Assembly: GCA_030616465.1 (NCBI GenBank)
Contig: JAUWXH010000055.1
Span: 1 to 8,507, forward strand
Direction of reading: 5' to 3'
DNA: 8,507 nucleotides
From: Planctomycetota bacterium
GTDB lineage: Bacteria; Planctomycetota; Phycisphaerae; UBA1845; Fen-1342
Shown here in pieces: positions 1 through 7,280 of the stretch (the first letter of the stretch is position 1; every line of letters begins with the position of its first letter). The translations under genes were made by a program, and so were the position numbers. Below the pieces are notes generated by a model. The model had not been told where the DNA came from, searched no databases, and saw only the letters and a list, made by a program, of their open reading frames with translations.

Positions 1-323
1 GTGGCGACCGCCAGGACGTAACCGGCTCGCGACAGCGTGGCGAGCAGGTCGCGGGCACCGGCCGTGAGCGGGACTTCGCCGGTGATCAGCTCGCGGTAGA
101 TGCGTTCCTTGTCCTGGTCATAGCGGCGGATGTCTTCGTCCGAGACCTGCGGACCCCAGAAAGTGCGGATGATATCGCGGCTGGTCCTGCCGAAGTGGGC
201 TTTGAAATCCTCGTCGGAGATTTCGATGCCGTGCTGACGGGCGAGCACGCGCCAACTCTCCGCGTGAGGAGGGCCGGAGTCGACCAGCACGCCGTCCATG
301 TCGAAGATGACGCCGGGGGGCAT
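1..323 (-). CDS. HAD-superfamily hydrolase, beta-phosphoglucomutase-like (3' end outside window)
   Basis: This is the N-terminal 107 residues of a HAD phosphatase or phosphomutase, read leftward from an ATG at 321-323 and cut off by the window start. Residues 7-16 read FDMDGVLVDS, the HAD motif I. D8 would be the phosphoryl-accepting nucleophile and D10 the general acid/base. A helical cap domain follows at about residues 17-80. The stretch VPLTAGARDLLATLSRAGY (84-102) is the usual return to the core before motif II, and the Thr expected in motif II (LAVAT) falls on the last, incomplete codon at the window edge. Members of this subfamily act on small sugar phosphates or phosphoglycolate in the cytoplasm. 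The substrate cannot be read from this fragment. Motifs III and IV lie outside the window. The gene is divergent from the ABC transporter genes. The start is supported by motif I lying only 6 residues in; the SD signal is weak. Confidence 0.9.
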   Translation of the reverse strand, partial: MPPGVIFDMDGVLVDSGPPHAESWRVLARQHGIEISDEDFKAHFGRTSRDIIRTFWGPQVSDEDIRRYDQDKERIYRELITGEVPLTAGARDLLATLSRAGYVLAVA

Positions 324-390
324 TCTCGCGTTCCCGTTTAGCTGTGTGTTCCGCACGGCGGACCGTACATGCTCTGGGGAAGAGCTGGTC

Positions 391-454
391 TGGTCAAATG
401 GGGCAATGGTTAAATGGTTAAATGGGTAAATGGTTAGATGGGTGAATGATCGGA
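391..454. repeat. 8-bp tandem repeat array, consensus TGGTTAAA
   Basis: Eight consecutive octamers can be laid out from 391: TGGTCAAA, TGGGGCAA, TGGTTAAA, TGGTTAAA, TGGGTAAA, TGGTTAGA, TGGGTGAA and a decayed TGATCGGA. The array is clearly AT-richer than its surroundings and lies in the 194-bp gap between the divergent HAD and ABC ATPase genes. It could be a slippage-prone microsatellite that changes promoter spacing, a protein-binding array, or neutral repeat DNA. The sequence does not decide between these. The octamer period is seen directly; any function is inference. Confidence 0.8.
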
Positions 455-517
455 TCGGGCGGGGTCCGGGAGGGCGGGCGCGTTGTGGAGGGGCGGCGGC
501 GTGCCTAAACTGCCGCG

Positions 518-1297
518 ATGGAGGCAATCGAGACGGCGCAATCCAAAGTGCCCCGCGGCCTGGTCGTTGTGGACGTCCGCGATCTGCGGAAGGTCTACGA
601 CAGCTTCGGGCACCGGGTCAAAGCGCTGGACGGCGTGACGTTGTCGGTTAAGGCGGGGCGGTTCAGCGCGATCATGGGGGCCAGCGGGTCGGGCAAGAGC
701 ACGCTGCTGCACCTGATCGGGGGGCTGACGCGTCCAACGGAGGGACAGGTGTGGGTGGAGGGGAACAATCTGGGGGCGATGTCGGATCGGGCGCGGACGA
801 TTTTCCGCCGGCGACGGATCGGCATCATCTTTCAGGAATACAACCTTTTGCCGACGCTCACCGCCGCTGAGAACGTGGCGTTGCCGTGGCTTCTGGACGG
901 CAAGACGGTGCGTGAGACGCGGCGGCGGGTGGGGGAGTTGCTGAAGCTGGTACACCTGGAGGAGCGGGCCGAGCACCGTCCGGATGCGCTGTCCGGGGGC
1001 GAGCAACAGCGCGTGGCCATCGCGCGGGCCCTGCTGAACGACCCGGCGGTCGTGCTGGCGGACGAGCCGACCGGGAACCTCGATTCGAAGCAGTCGGCGG
1101 AGGTTTGGAAGCTGTTGCGGCGGATCGCCGATGAGGGCGGCAAGACAATCCTGATGGTCACGCACGAGGCGGCCGGGGCGGCGCATGCGGACGAGGCAAT
1201 CGTGCTGAAGGACGGGCAGGTGGTGGGGCGGCTGGAGCCGAAGGGATCGGCGGATGCGTCACTGGTCGCAACTGGCTACCAGGAACTGGCGGGTTAG
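518..1297 (+). CDS. ABC transporter ATP-binding protein (MacB/LolD/YbbA type)
   Basis: This is a cytoplasmic ATPase subunit of 259 residues that powers the permease encoded directly downstream. All ABC motifs are present: Walker A GASGSGKS (54-61), Q-loop Q106 in FQEYNLLPTLTAAENV, signature LSGGEQQR (158-165), Walker B VVLADE with catalytic E183, D-loop NLDS (187-190) and switch H216 (TH). The pattern of LLPTLTAAENV, SGGEQQRVAIARAL and DEPTGNLD is typical of the MacB/LolD/FtsE group, which pairs with FtsX-fold permeases. The ATG at 518 is the first usable start after an in-frame TAA at 506-508. No SD lies at normal spacing: a GGAGGGG run at 487-493 is about 24 bases away. Translation may therefore be leaderless or weakly initiated. 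The last 44 bases overlap the permease gene. The transported substrate cannot be inferred. Confidence 0.96.
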   Translation: MEAIETAQSKVPRGLVVVDVRDLRKVYDSFGHRVKALDGVTLSVKAGRFSAIMGASGSGKSTLLHLIGGLTRPTEGQVWVEGNNLGAMSDRARTIFRRRRIGIIFQEYNLLPTLTAAENVALPWLLDGKTVRETRRRVGELLKLVHLEERAEHRPDALSGGEQQRVAIARALLNDPAVVLADEPTGNLDSKQSAEVWKLLRRIADEGGKTILMVTHEAAGAAHADEAIVLKDGQVVGRLEPKGSADASLVATGYQELAG

Positions 1298-4040
1298 ACG
1301 AGTTCGCACGCTCGGGGCGTTGCTGGCGATCGCGCTGGGCACCGGTGCGGTCGTGTGGGTGACCTGCTGCTACGAATCCGTGCGGCGGACGGTGATGACG
1401 TGGGCGAGCAGCTACGTCGGCGCCAGCCACCTGACGCTCGAATCCCCGTTGGGTAAATACGACCAGCTTCCGCAACGGCTGGTGCGACGGGTCGAGGGGG
1501 TCGAAGGTGTCCGGCACGTGGCGTACCGGTTGGTGCAGCCCTTGGACGCCCGGCCGGTGAGGCGCGTCGATCTGGAGTCCGACGCCGATCAGCGCAAGCG
1601 CGCGGCCTACTTCACGCCGGTAGTGAACCTGCACGGCATCAACCTGGAGCGTGAGTCGGCAGTTCGCACGCACCCGATCGCGAAGGGCCGCATGCTGAAC
1701 GCCGACGACGAGCTCGCCTGCGTGCTGGAGGCCTTGTTGGCGGACGACTGCGGCGTGGGGGTGGGCGACGTGCTGCTGGTTTGGGGGGCGGCGCGTGTGG
1801 AGCCGTACGAGCTCAAGATCGTCGGGCTGACCGAACGGCGGCGCATTGCCCGGTTTCAGAAGGGGCTGGCGCTCGTCCCGCTACCGGTGTTGCAGCAGAT
1901 CAACAACAAGCAGCAGTTGATCACCTCAATCGACGTGGTGCTGGAGGATCCCAGCCGGGAGAACGTGCGGGCGGCCGCGAAAGAGATTCGCAGTGTGGCC
2001 CAACGCGTTGTGCCGAACGTCAACGTGCGCAGTGCCGAGATCCGCATGCGGCAGATTCAGATGGCACAGGATCAGCAGGCGTTTGTGCTGGGGCTGCTGA
2101 GTTGCGTGGCGATGCTGACGGCGCTGTTCATCATCCTGAGCACGCTGAGCATGGGGATGATTGAGCGGATCGGGCAATTGGGCGTGCTGCGCTGTTGCGG
2201 GACGACCCGCATGCAGCTCGCGCTGCTGGTGCTGCTGGAGGTGCTGCCGCTGGGGGCGGTCGGCATCGCGCTGGGAGTCCCGGTCGGGCTGGGGCTTACC
2301 TGGCTGACGGTCCAGCTCGTGCCGGAATACGTCGGCTCCGTCACGGTGAACACGCGCGGCATGCTGCTGGCGGGCGCGGCGGGTCTGGCCACTACGCTCG
2401 TGGCGGCGCTGCTGCCGACGCTGGCGGCGGTGCGGGTTTCGCCACTGGAAGCGGCGCGGCCGCGGGCCCGCCGCACGGGAAAACTGGTCGTGGTGGCGGT
2501 TTTCACAGCGGGGCTGCTGCTGCTGGCGGTTCAACACCTGCAGGTTTTTCCGCTGCAGGGTGGGCTGGGCCCGCTGACACCGCTGCTGGAGGGGTTGCAG
2601 CTCGAGCGAAGCCCGTGGTTCATGTACCAGGCGGGTTTCGTGGTGGTACTGCTGTACGTGGGTTATGCGCTGGCGGCACCGCTGGCGGTGTGGCTGGTCG
2701 GGTCGACGGCGGTTGTGGTGGTAGCACGGCTGATCTGGGTGCGGACACGGCTGTTGCAGGATCAAGTGGGACACGCGGTGTGGCGCTCGGCCGGGATCTG
2801 CTGCGGGTTGATGGTCGGGCTGTCGCTGATCGTCGGGCTGGTAACCTTCAATCAGAGCGTGACCAGCGGGTGGCAGTTCCCCAAGAAGTTTCCCGAGGCC
2901 TACATCTGGAGCTTCGAGCAGATGCGCGACGATGCGGACCAAATCGTCGCCGAGGTGCCCGGCGTCAAGAACCACGCGGTGGTCAACGCGGTCAACGTGA
3001 TCGTGAAGGAGCGGCCGGGGCTGATGAAACAGTTGTACCGGTCGGTCACGTGGTTCCTGGGGTGCGATCCGGACACGTTCTTCGACCTGCTCAAACTGGA
3101 GTTCCTCGAGGGCGACGAGGCCTCGGCGCGGGCGCTGCTGAAACAGGGCGGATACGTGATCGTGGCGGAGGACTTCTCACGCTCGCGCAACAAACACCTG
3201 GGCGATCGGGTCAAAGTGTGGCTGGGACAGCGGCCACGCTATTTCCGAATCGCCGGCGTGGTCGAGTCGCCTGCGTTGGAGATCGCCGCCGGCTACTTCC
3301 AGATGCAGAGCGAAGCCAACGTGGTCGCGTCGGGGTCGGTGCTGGGTACGAACGCGGACCTGAAACGCTTGTTCGGTGTGCACGGGGTGCGGCTGGTCGT
3401 GCTGAACTTCGCTCCGCCGGGGTTACCTCCGGCCGGCTGGCCGCCGGCGCGGGATTCGGTCGAGGGCGTCGCTTTGCCGGACTACTGCTATGACGATCGA
3501 CTCGCACTCGACCATCGCTGGGAGCGGTTCCGGGAGCAGCAGGTGTTGGCGACGATTCGCCAGCGGCTGCAGGCCCCACAAGCGTTCGGCGGCAGCGTAC
3601 GCGAGCTAAAGGATGAAATCGATCGGGAGGTGACGCGGATCACGGGGTTGCTGGCTGCCGTGCCCACGGTGGCGCTGATTGTGGCGGCGCTGGGTGTGGC
3701 GAACCTGATGACGGCGAACGTGGCCAGCCGGCGGAAGGAATTGGCGATCCTGCGGGCGGTCGGGGCGACGCGCGGGCAAATCTTGCGCATGGTCATCGGC
3801 GAGGCCCTGGTGCTGGGGTTGCTCGGCAGCGCGCTGGGACTGGGTCTGGGCGTTCACCTGGCCGAAAGCACCACGACGATGGTTGACCTGATGTGGGGGT
3901 ATCGCGTCGATCTGGCCATGCCGTGGATGTACGTGCTTGTGGCGGTCGCTCTGACCATCGGGCTGTGTGTGATCGCCGGAATCATCCCGGCGCGACATGC
4001 CTCGCGTACTGATATCGTCGATGCGCTGCACGTGGCGTGA
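1254..4040 (+). CDS. ABC transporter permease with two FtsX/MacB modules
   Basis: This is an inner-membrane permease of 928 residues and the partner of the upstream ATPase. It reads as a duplicated FtsX module. Module 1 has TM1 at about 20-40, an extracytoplasmic MacB-like domain at about 41-275, and TMs at about 277-303, 322-348 and 366-394. A linker with hydrophobic segments at about 411-430 and 456-492 follows. Module 2 has a TM at about 511-533, a second large extracytoplasmic domain at about 534-790, and TMs at about 796-822, 844-870 and 889-914. The cytosolic coupling motif after the first post-ectodomain TM is seen twice: ERIGQLGVLRCCGTTRMQ (304-321) and RRKELAILRAVGATRGQ (826-842). 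The start at 1254 gives the typical basic N-terminus (RNWRVRRVRTLGALLAIALG) with a weak SD AAGGGA at 1241-1246. Architecture and gene order resemble YbbAP; LolC/E and MacB have a single module. Substrate unknown. Confidence 0.93.
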   Translation: MRHWSQLATRNWRVRRVRTLGALLAIALGTGAVVWVTCCYESVRRTVMTWASSYVGASHLTLESPLGKYDQLPQRLVRRVEGVEGVRHVAYRLVQPLDARPVRRVDLESDADQRKRAAYFTPVVNLHGINLERESAVRTHPIAKGRMLNADDELACVLEALLADDCGVGVGDVLLVWGAARVEPYELKIVGLTERRRIARFQKGLALVPLPVLQQINNKQQLITSIDVVLEDPSRENVRAAAKEIRSVAQRVVPNVNVRSAEIRMRQIQMAQDQQAFVLGLLSCVAMLTALFIILSTLSMGMIERIGQLGVLRCCGTTRMQLALLVLLEVLPLGAVGIALGVPVGLGLTWLTVQLVPEYVGSVTVNTRGMLLAGAAGLATTLVAALLPTLAAVRVSPLEAARPRARRTGKLVVVAVFTAGLLLLAVQHLQVFPLQGGLGPLTPLLEGLQLERSPWFMYQAGFVVVLLYVGYALAAPLAVWLVGSTAVVVVARLIWVRTRLLQDQVGHAVWRSAGICCGLMVGLSLIVGLVTFNQSVTSGWQFPKKFPEAYIWSFEQMRDDADQIVAEVPGVKNHAVVNAVNVIVKERPGLMKQLYRSVTWFLGCDPDTFFDLLKLEFLEGDEASARALLKQGGYVIVAEDFSRSRNKHLGDRVKVWLGQRPRYFRIAGVVESPALEIAAGYFQMQSEANVVASGSVLGTNADLKRLFGVHGVRLVVLNFAPPGLPPAGWPPARDSVEGVALPDYCYDDRLALDHRWERFREQQVLATIRQRLQAPQAFGGSVRELKDEIDREVTRITGLLAAVPTVALIVAALGVANLMTANVASRRKELAILRAVGATRGQILRMVIGEALVLGLLGSALGLGLGVHLAESTTTMVDLMWGYRVDLAMPWMYVLVAVALTIGLCVIAGIIPARHASRTDIVDALHVA

Positions 4041-4054
4041 GCAGCGTGTTTGCT

Positions 4055-4060
4055 GGGGAG
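4055..4060 (+). promoter_or_regulatory. Ribosome binding site choosing the TTG start at 4068
   Basis: GGGGAG lies 7 bases before a TTG at 4068-4070. It would overlap the coding sequence if translation began at the upstream in-frame TTG (4050). It therefore favours the shorter form of the TPR protein. Confidence 0.5.
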
Positions 4061-4067
4061 AGCGGTT

Positions 4068-5126
4068 TTGAGAGTGCTCGGCGCGTTCCTGGTTGCATGC
4101 CTGCTGATGCTGGGCATCGTCGTGTGGCAACTGGTGCCGCGCGGCGGGCGGGAGCAACAGGCCACGAGTGACACGCGACCGCGAGCGCATCAATCCGCGT
4201 TAGCGGAGGTAGGTCCGGCGGTCGGTATTCCCGCTAGCCAAGGACGTGTAGCGGCGGGCGGCTCGCCGGCAGTTGAACAACGGGACGGTTCACTCACGCA
4301 AGCGAAGGCGACAAGCCGTCCGGCGGATGCCGCGTCGCAACCCGCCGTGCAATGGGCTGCCGACCCCGAGCATCGGCGGGCCGAGCGTCGGCTGGCGGCC
4401 GCCCGGGAGGCGCTGGCGGCCGATCCCTCGAACGCGGCGGCCCTGCGCGACGCGCTGGCGGCGGTGCGCGAGTTGGACCGCTGGGCAGAGGCGCGGCGAA
4501 TGCTGACGCGGCTGGTGGAAGTCGAGCCGGAGGATACTGAAATCCGCTTCGAATACGCGGTGACGTTGATGCGCTTGAGCCGCTGGGTTGATGCGGTGCA
4601 CACGTTGCGCGTCGTCGTCGGGCAACAGCCCGATCACGGGCATGGGTGGTACAACCTGGCGGTTGCGCACCAGGCGTTGGGGCATTTGGAGGAGGCACGG
4701 CGGGCGTGGGACCGAGCGGTTGAGCTGTTGCCGGACAACCCGGACGCGTACGCGCAGCGCGGAGAGGTTCTGCTGGACCTGCACGAGTGGTCGGCGGCGG
4801 CGGCCGACTTTGAAGCCGCGTTGGAGCGCGAGCCGGAGGATATCGAGTCGGCGTTGAATCTGTCGCTGGCGTTGTGGAAGCTGGGGCGACTCGATGAAGC
4901 GCAAGAGCGCGTGGCCGGGGTGATCGAACGTCATGCGCGGCACGTGCCGGCGCTAAACCGTATGGCGGAACTGCGTTGGGCAGCGTACGAGATGGGGCCG
5001 GAAACTAACCGCGCGCAGCGCGAAGCGGCGATTGCATACTGGCGTCGCTCGCTGGAGGTTGACCGGAGCCAGCCCGCGGTTGAAGCGTTGGTGAAGGCAG
5101 CGCTCGGCGCAGGCGATGGCGAATGA
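4068..5126 (+). CDS. Membrane-anchored tetratricopeptide (TPR) repeat protein
   Basis: From the TTG at 4068 the protein has 352 residues. An in-frame TTG at 4050 would add six. Residues 2-20 (RVLGAFLVACLLMLGIVVW) form one hydrophobic segment, either a signal anchor or an uncleaved signal peptide. Residues 25-100 are a low-complexity, Ala/Ser/Pro/Gln-rich linker. From about 102 onward the chain is all-helical TPR. The units run roughly 122-155, 156-189, 190-223, 224-257 and 258-291, plus a degenerate last unit at 292-335 with an insertion around 308-320. Landmark residues include WYNLAVAHQALGHLEEA (194-210) and YAQRGEVLLDLHEW (228-241). TPRs bind other proteins and have no catalytic role. The gene starts 27 bp after the permease stop, so it is probably co-transcribed with the ABC genes and could be an envelope partner of the transporter. 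That link is inference; the specific function is not recognisable. Confidence 0.85.
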   Translation: MRVLGAFLVACLLMLGIVVWQLVPRGGREQQATSDTRPRAHQSALAEVGPAVGIPASQGRVAAGGSPAVEQRDGSLTQAKATSRPADAASQPAVQWAADPEHRRAERRLAAAREALAADPSNAAALRDALAAVRELDRWAEARRMLTRLVEVEPEDTEIRFEYAVTLMRLSRWVDAVHTLRVVVGQQPDHGHGWYNLAVAHQALGHLEEARRAWDRAVELLPDNPDAYAQRGEVLLDLHEWSAAAADFEAALEREPEDIESALNLSLALWKLGRLDEAQERVAGVIERHARHVPALNRMAELRWAAYEMGPETNRAQREAAIAYWRRSLEVDRSQPAVEALVKAALGAGDGE

Positions 5127-5171
5127 ACGGTGGGGTAAGGAATGCTCAGGCGGTTGCTGCGCGGGCAGTAA

Positions 5172-5183
5172 GGCGCTTGCGCC
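5172..5183. repeat. Small inverted repeat (GGCGC/GCGCC)
   Basis: A 5-bp perfect stem (5172-5176 with 5179-5183) closes on a TT loop. It is short and could be chance in GC-rich DNA, but it opens a run of four inverted repeats in the gap between the convergent TPR and GT87 genes. Confidence 0.4.
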
Positions 5184-5197
5184 CCGTAGTTCGCGTT

Positions 5198-5225
5198 CCC
5201 CACCGCTGAAGCGGTGGGGCACCCA
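5198..5225. repeat. Perfect 9-bp hairpin with GGCACCCA tail, REP-like
   Basis: CCCCACCGC (5198-5206) pairs perfectly with GCGGTGGGG (5211-5219) around a TGAA loop. The octamer GGCACCCA at 5218-5225 runs on from the 3' arm. The same octamer follows a different hairpin at 7375-7397, which suggests a dispersed repeat family with variable stem and constant flank. Lying between convergent genes, it may also end transcription in either direction. No T-tract follows, so it is not a textbook intrinsic terminator. Confidence 0.7.
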
Positions 5226-5232
5226 TCAGCTT

Positions 5233-5258
5233 GGCAGGTCTCGAAGACTCGACCTGCC
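5233..5258. repeat. 8-bp inverted repeat between convergent genes
   Basis: GGCAGGTC (5233-5240) is perfectly complementary to GACCTGCC (5251-5258), with a 10-base loop. There is no poly-T run on either side. It may be part of the same repeat cluster or a weak bidirectional terminator. Confidence 0.6.
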
Positions 5259-5266
5259 CTACTACA

Positions 5267-5280
5267 GAAGCTACAGCTTC
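5267..5280. repeat. Short inverted repeat across the GT87 stop codon
   Basis: GAAGC (5267-5271) pairs with GCTTC (5276-5280) around TACA. It overlaps the stop codon and last codons of the minus-strand GT87 gene (stop at 5271-5273), so part of the repeat cluster reaches into coding sequence. Confidence 0.4.
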
Positions 5281-6533
5281 GGGCGTAGGGCCAGACGGGT
5301 GAGTACCAGCCACAGGAATGCCACGCAAGCGAGTTGCGCGCCGGCCGCGCGGGCGGCCGGCCAAGCCAGCAACAGGGCGCCCGCCAGCCACACCAGTAGC
5401 GCCGCAATGGGCCAGCGGCGGGGGTGGCCTGTGGTTCGCTCAATGCGGTCTGCCAGCAGGGCCAGTGGCCAGTAAGCCAGGACCAAGTAGTGCGTCCAGA
5501 CAAGAGGGGCGGCCAGTAGCATCAGGCAACACCAGAGGCCGAACTGGGCGCGGACGGCGGCGGCGTCTCCCGGGTTGTCGGGCGGCCAGGGCCGGTAGTT
5601 GCGCAGCGCCAGGGCGGCGCTCAGCCCCAGGAACACCGCCAGCAAGGCCAGGTAGATGATCCAGATAGCGGTGCGGGGCAGGTCGGCAATGTTCACGTAC
5701 AGCTCGGTGCCTTGCGGGCTGGGGTCGGCGTTGACGTGCGAAAGGAGGCGGCGCAGGACAATCGGCAAGGCGTTGTTGTTGAACTTGGCTTTGCGGGGTT
5801 TTTCGGCGGCGACCGTGGCCTTCGGGGAGTGATCCTCGATCGCACGCTTGTAGAAGGCCTTGTGCTGCTTGACCGTTTGGTCGTAGCCGATACCGGCGAG
5901 AGGCAGGCCGAGGCCCAGGACGAGGGAGACGATGACGGCGCCGGCAGCGACGCGCCAACGCAGCTTGAGCAGGAAGAAGACGACCAGCACGGCAGGGAGC
6001 AGTTTGATCAGTACCGCGAGGCCGAGCGGCACGCCGGCTTCCCATTCCCGGCCGCGTTCGACCAGGAACCACGTCGCCACGATCAGGAACAACAACAGCA
6101 GGCCGAGCTGGCCGACCACGGCGCACGAATGTACGTAGGCGAGCAGGAGTACGACGCCAATGAGCGTGGCCTTACGCGGCCGCGGCCCCAATCCGCCGTT
6201 TAGCAACGCTTCGACGAGCACGACCGCCAAGGCCAGCAGCCCCATGGAGAGCACGGTGAACAGCACGATGGCCAGCTTCAGGGGCAGGTAGGTCCAGGGG
6301 GCCATGAAGATGACGAAGAACGGCAAGTAGTTGTGCACGCCGAGCTCGCTGCTGATTTGCCTGGTTTGGCGGAAGTGCTCGGCGGTTCGCCAGAAGTCGC
6401 GGAAGTCCGTGGAGGTCTCGGCGCGCAGCACGACGACGACTGACAGGATGGCGGTGTAGACGATGCCGGCGATGATCAGCGGGAGCCAGCCGCGCCAGGG
6501 CGAGGGTCGTCTTGTCTCTGTGCTGACGATCAT
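5271..6533 (-). CDS. GT87-type (DUF2029) multipass membrane glycosyltransferase
   Basis: This 420-residue, very hydrophobic protein has roughly ten or more membrane segments. It resembles the GT87/DUF2029 family, GT-C fold enzymes that use polyprenol-phosphate sugars on the outer face of the membrane; PimE of mycobacteria is the characterised example. Visible landmarks are TM1 at about 17-37, then TDFRDFW (42-48), whose D43 or D46 is the likely catalytic Asp. YLPFF (69-73) follows, then GQ at 141-142, the IKLLP loop (176-180), an NNNALP segment (252-257, the place of the family's usual N-Q/N-S motif) and WTHYLVLA (346-353) near the end. The ATG at 6533 overlaps the stop of the upstream DPM1-like gene as ATGA, which implies translational coupling. 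Family confidence is good; the sugar and acceptor are unknown. It is convergent with the TPR gene. Confidence 0.85.
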   Translation of the reverse strand: MIVSTETRRPSPWRGWLPLIIAGIVYTAILSVVVVLRAETSTDFRDFWRTAEHFRQTRQISSELGVHNYLPFFVIFMAPWTYLPLKLAIVLFTVLSMGLLALAVVLVEALLNGGLGPRPRKATLIGVVLLLAYVHSCAVVGQLGLLLLFLIVATWFLVERGREWEAGVPLGLAVLIKLLPAVLVVFFLLKLRWRVAAGAVIVSLVLGLGLPLAGIGYDQTVKQHKAFYKRAIEDHSPKATVAAEKPRKAKFNNNALPIVLRRLLSHVNADPSPQGTELYVNIADLPRTAIWIIYLALLAVFLGLSAALALRNYRPWPPDNPGDAAAVRAQFGLWCCLMLLAAPLVWTHYLVLAYWPLALLADRIERTTGHPRRWPIAALLVWLAGALLLAWPAARAAGAQLACVAFLWLVLTRLALRPKL

Positions 6534-7246
6534 GGGTGTCCGGGAATGTGGCCGAAGGCGGCGTGGAGGTAAAGGCGGCCCAGGTGACGCAGGTAGCGGA
6601 GCTGCTCGTGCAGGTTGAGCTTGCTCACGCCGGCAGTGCGATCACAAAAGGTGATCGGGACTTCGACGACGTTGGTCCAGCCGTGGCGAACAATCAATTC
6701 GAGGGCGATCTTGTAGCCGATGGGCCGCAGGCGGTCGAGGTGCAGGTCGGCGCGGCGGACACAGAAGAACCCGGACATCATGTCCGCCACTCGGGTCAGC
6801 GGCCAAGCGAGCAGGCGGGCGACGAAGCTGTTGAGTCGGCGGTGGAAGGGCCAGTCACAAGCCAGCCGGCCGCCGCGCACGAAGCGGCTGCCAACCACCA
6901 TCGGGATACGCGGGTTGCGCATGAGGGCCAGCATGGAGGGTATCGTCTCGGGCGGGTGTGAGAGGTCGGCGTCCATCCCGACGCAGAGCTGGCCGCGGGC
7001 CGCGTGCAGCCCGTGGATCACGGCGGTGGCCAGGCCGCGTTCGTGTCGGCGGACGAGGCAGCGGATGGGATATCTGTCGGACAACTCGCGGGCGAGGTCG
7101 GCGGTTCCGTCCGGGGAATCGTCGTCGATGATCAGCAACTCGGTTGTGCTGGGGTCGAGCGCGGAGAAGAGGCGTTGGGCCAGGGGCGCGAGGTTGTCCC
7201 GCTCGTTGTAGGTCGGCACGATGACGCTGACGTGGGGTGCGGGCAT
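6530..7246 (-). CDS. Polyprenol-phosphate mannosyltransferase-like GT2 (DPM1 type)
   Basis: This soluble 238-residue GT-A enzyme lacks the C-terminal membrane domain that some relatives have. It probably transfers mannose or a related hexose from a nucleotide sugar to a polyprenyl phosphate at the cytoplasmic face. DPM1-family landmarks are VSVIVPTYNERDNL (6-19), DDDSPDGT (41-48), the metal-binding MDADLSHPPE (91-100), GSRF followed by VRGG (119-126), SGFFCVRR (158-165), PIGYKIALE (175-183) and DRTAGVSKL (202-210). The ATG at 7246 puts the first strand at the usual distance from the N-terminus. An in-frame TTG at 7276 would add ten residues. Neither start has a clear SD. Its stop overlaps the start of the GT87 gene by 4 bp, which pairs a lipid-linked sugar synthase with a probable user. 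The exact sugar is inferred from family similarity. Confidence 0.9.
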   Translation of the reverse strand: MPAPHVSVIVPTYNERDNLAPLAQRLFSALDPSTTELLIIDDDSPDGTADLARELSDRYPIRCLVRRHERGLATAVIHGLHAARGQLCVGMDADLSHPPETIPSMLALMRNPRIPMVVGSRFVRGGRLACDWPFHRRLNSFVARLLAWPLTRVADMMSGFFCVRRADLHLDRLRPIGYKIALELIVRHGWTNVVEVPITFCDRTAGVSKLNLHEQLRYLRHLGRLYLHAAFGHIPGHP

Positions 7247-7280
7247 AGGTGTGCACGATACAAAGCCGGCGGGCAATCGT

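Noticed and set aside
392..397. TTGACC on the minus strand as a -35 box for the HAD gene
   Set aside because: At 17-bp spacing the -10 would be GAGCAT, only 3 of 6 matches, and the hexamer is part of the octamer repeat array. Too weak to call a promoter.
434..1186. Long open frame antisense to the ABC ATPase, and similar antisense frames over the permease
   Set aside because: These are shadows caused by high GC third positions on the coding strand. Their products are Arg/Pro/His-rich with no domain, while the plus strand has complete ABC and FtsX motifs.
4098..4100. Cys in LVAC near the N-terminus of the TPR protein as a lipobox
   Set aside because: From the preferred start only ten residues precede the Cys, and the hydrophobic run continues to Trp20, which fits a membrane anchor better. 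The longer start at 4050 would make a lipoprotein a little more plausible, so this is not excluded.
5198..5219. Intrinsic (rho-independent) terminator
   Set aside because: The stem is good, but no T-run follows on either strand. Listed as a repeat instead.
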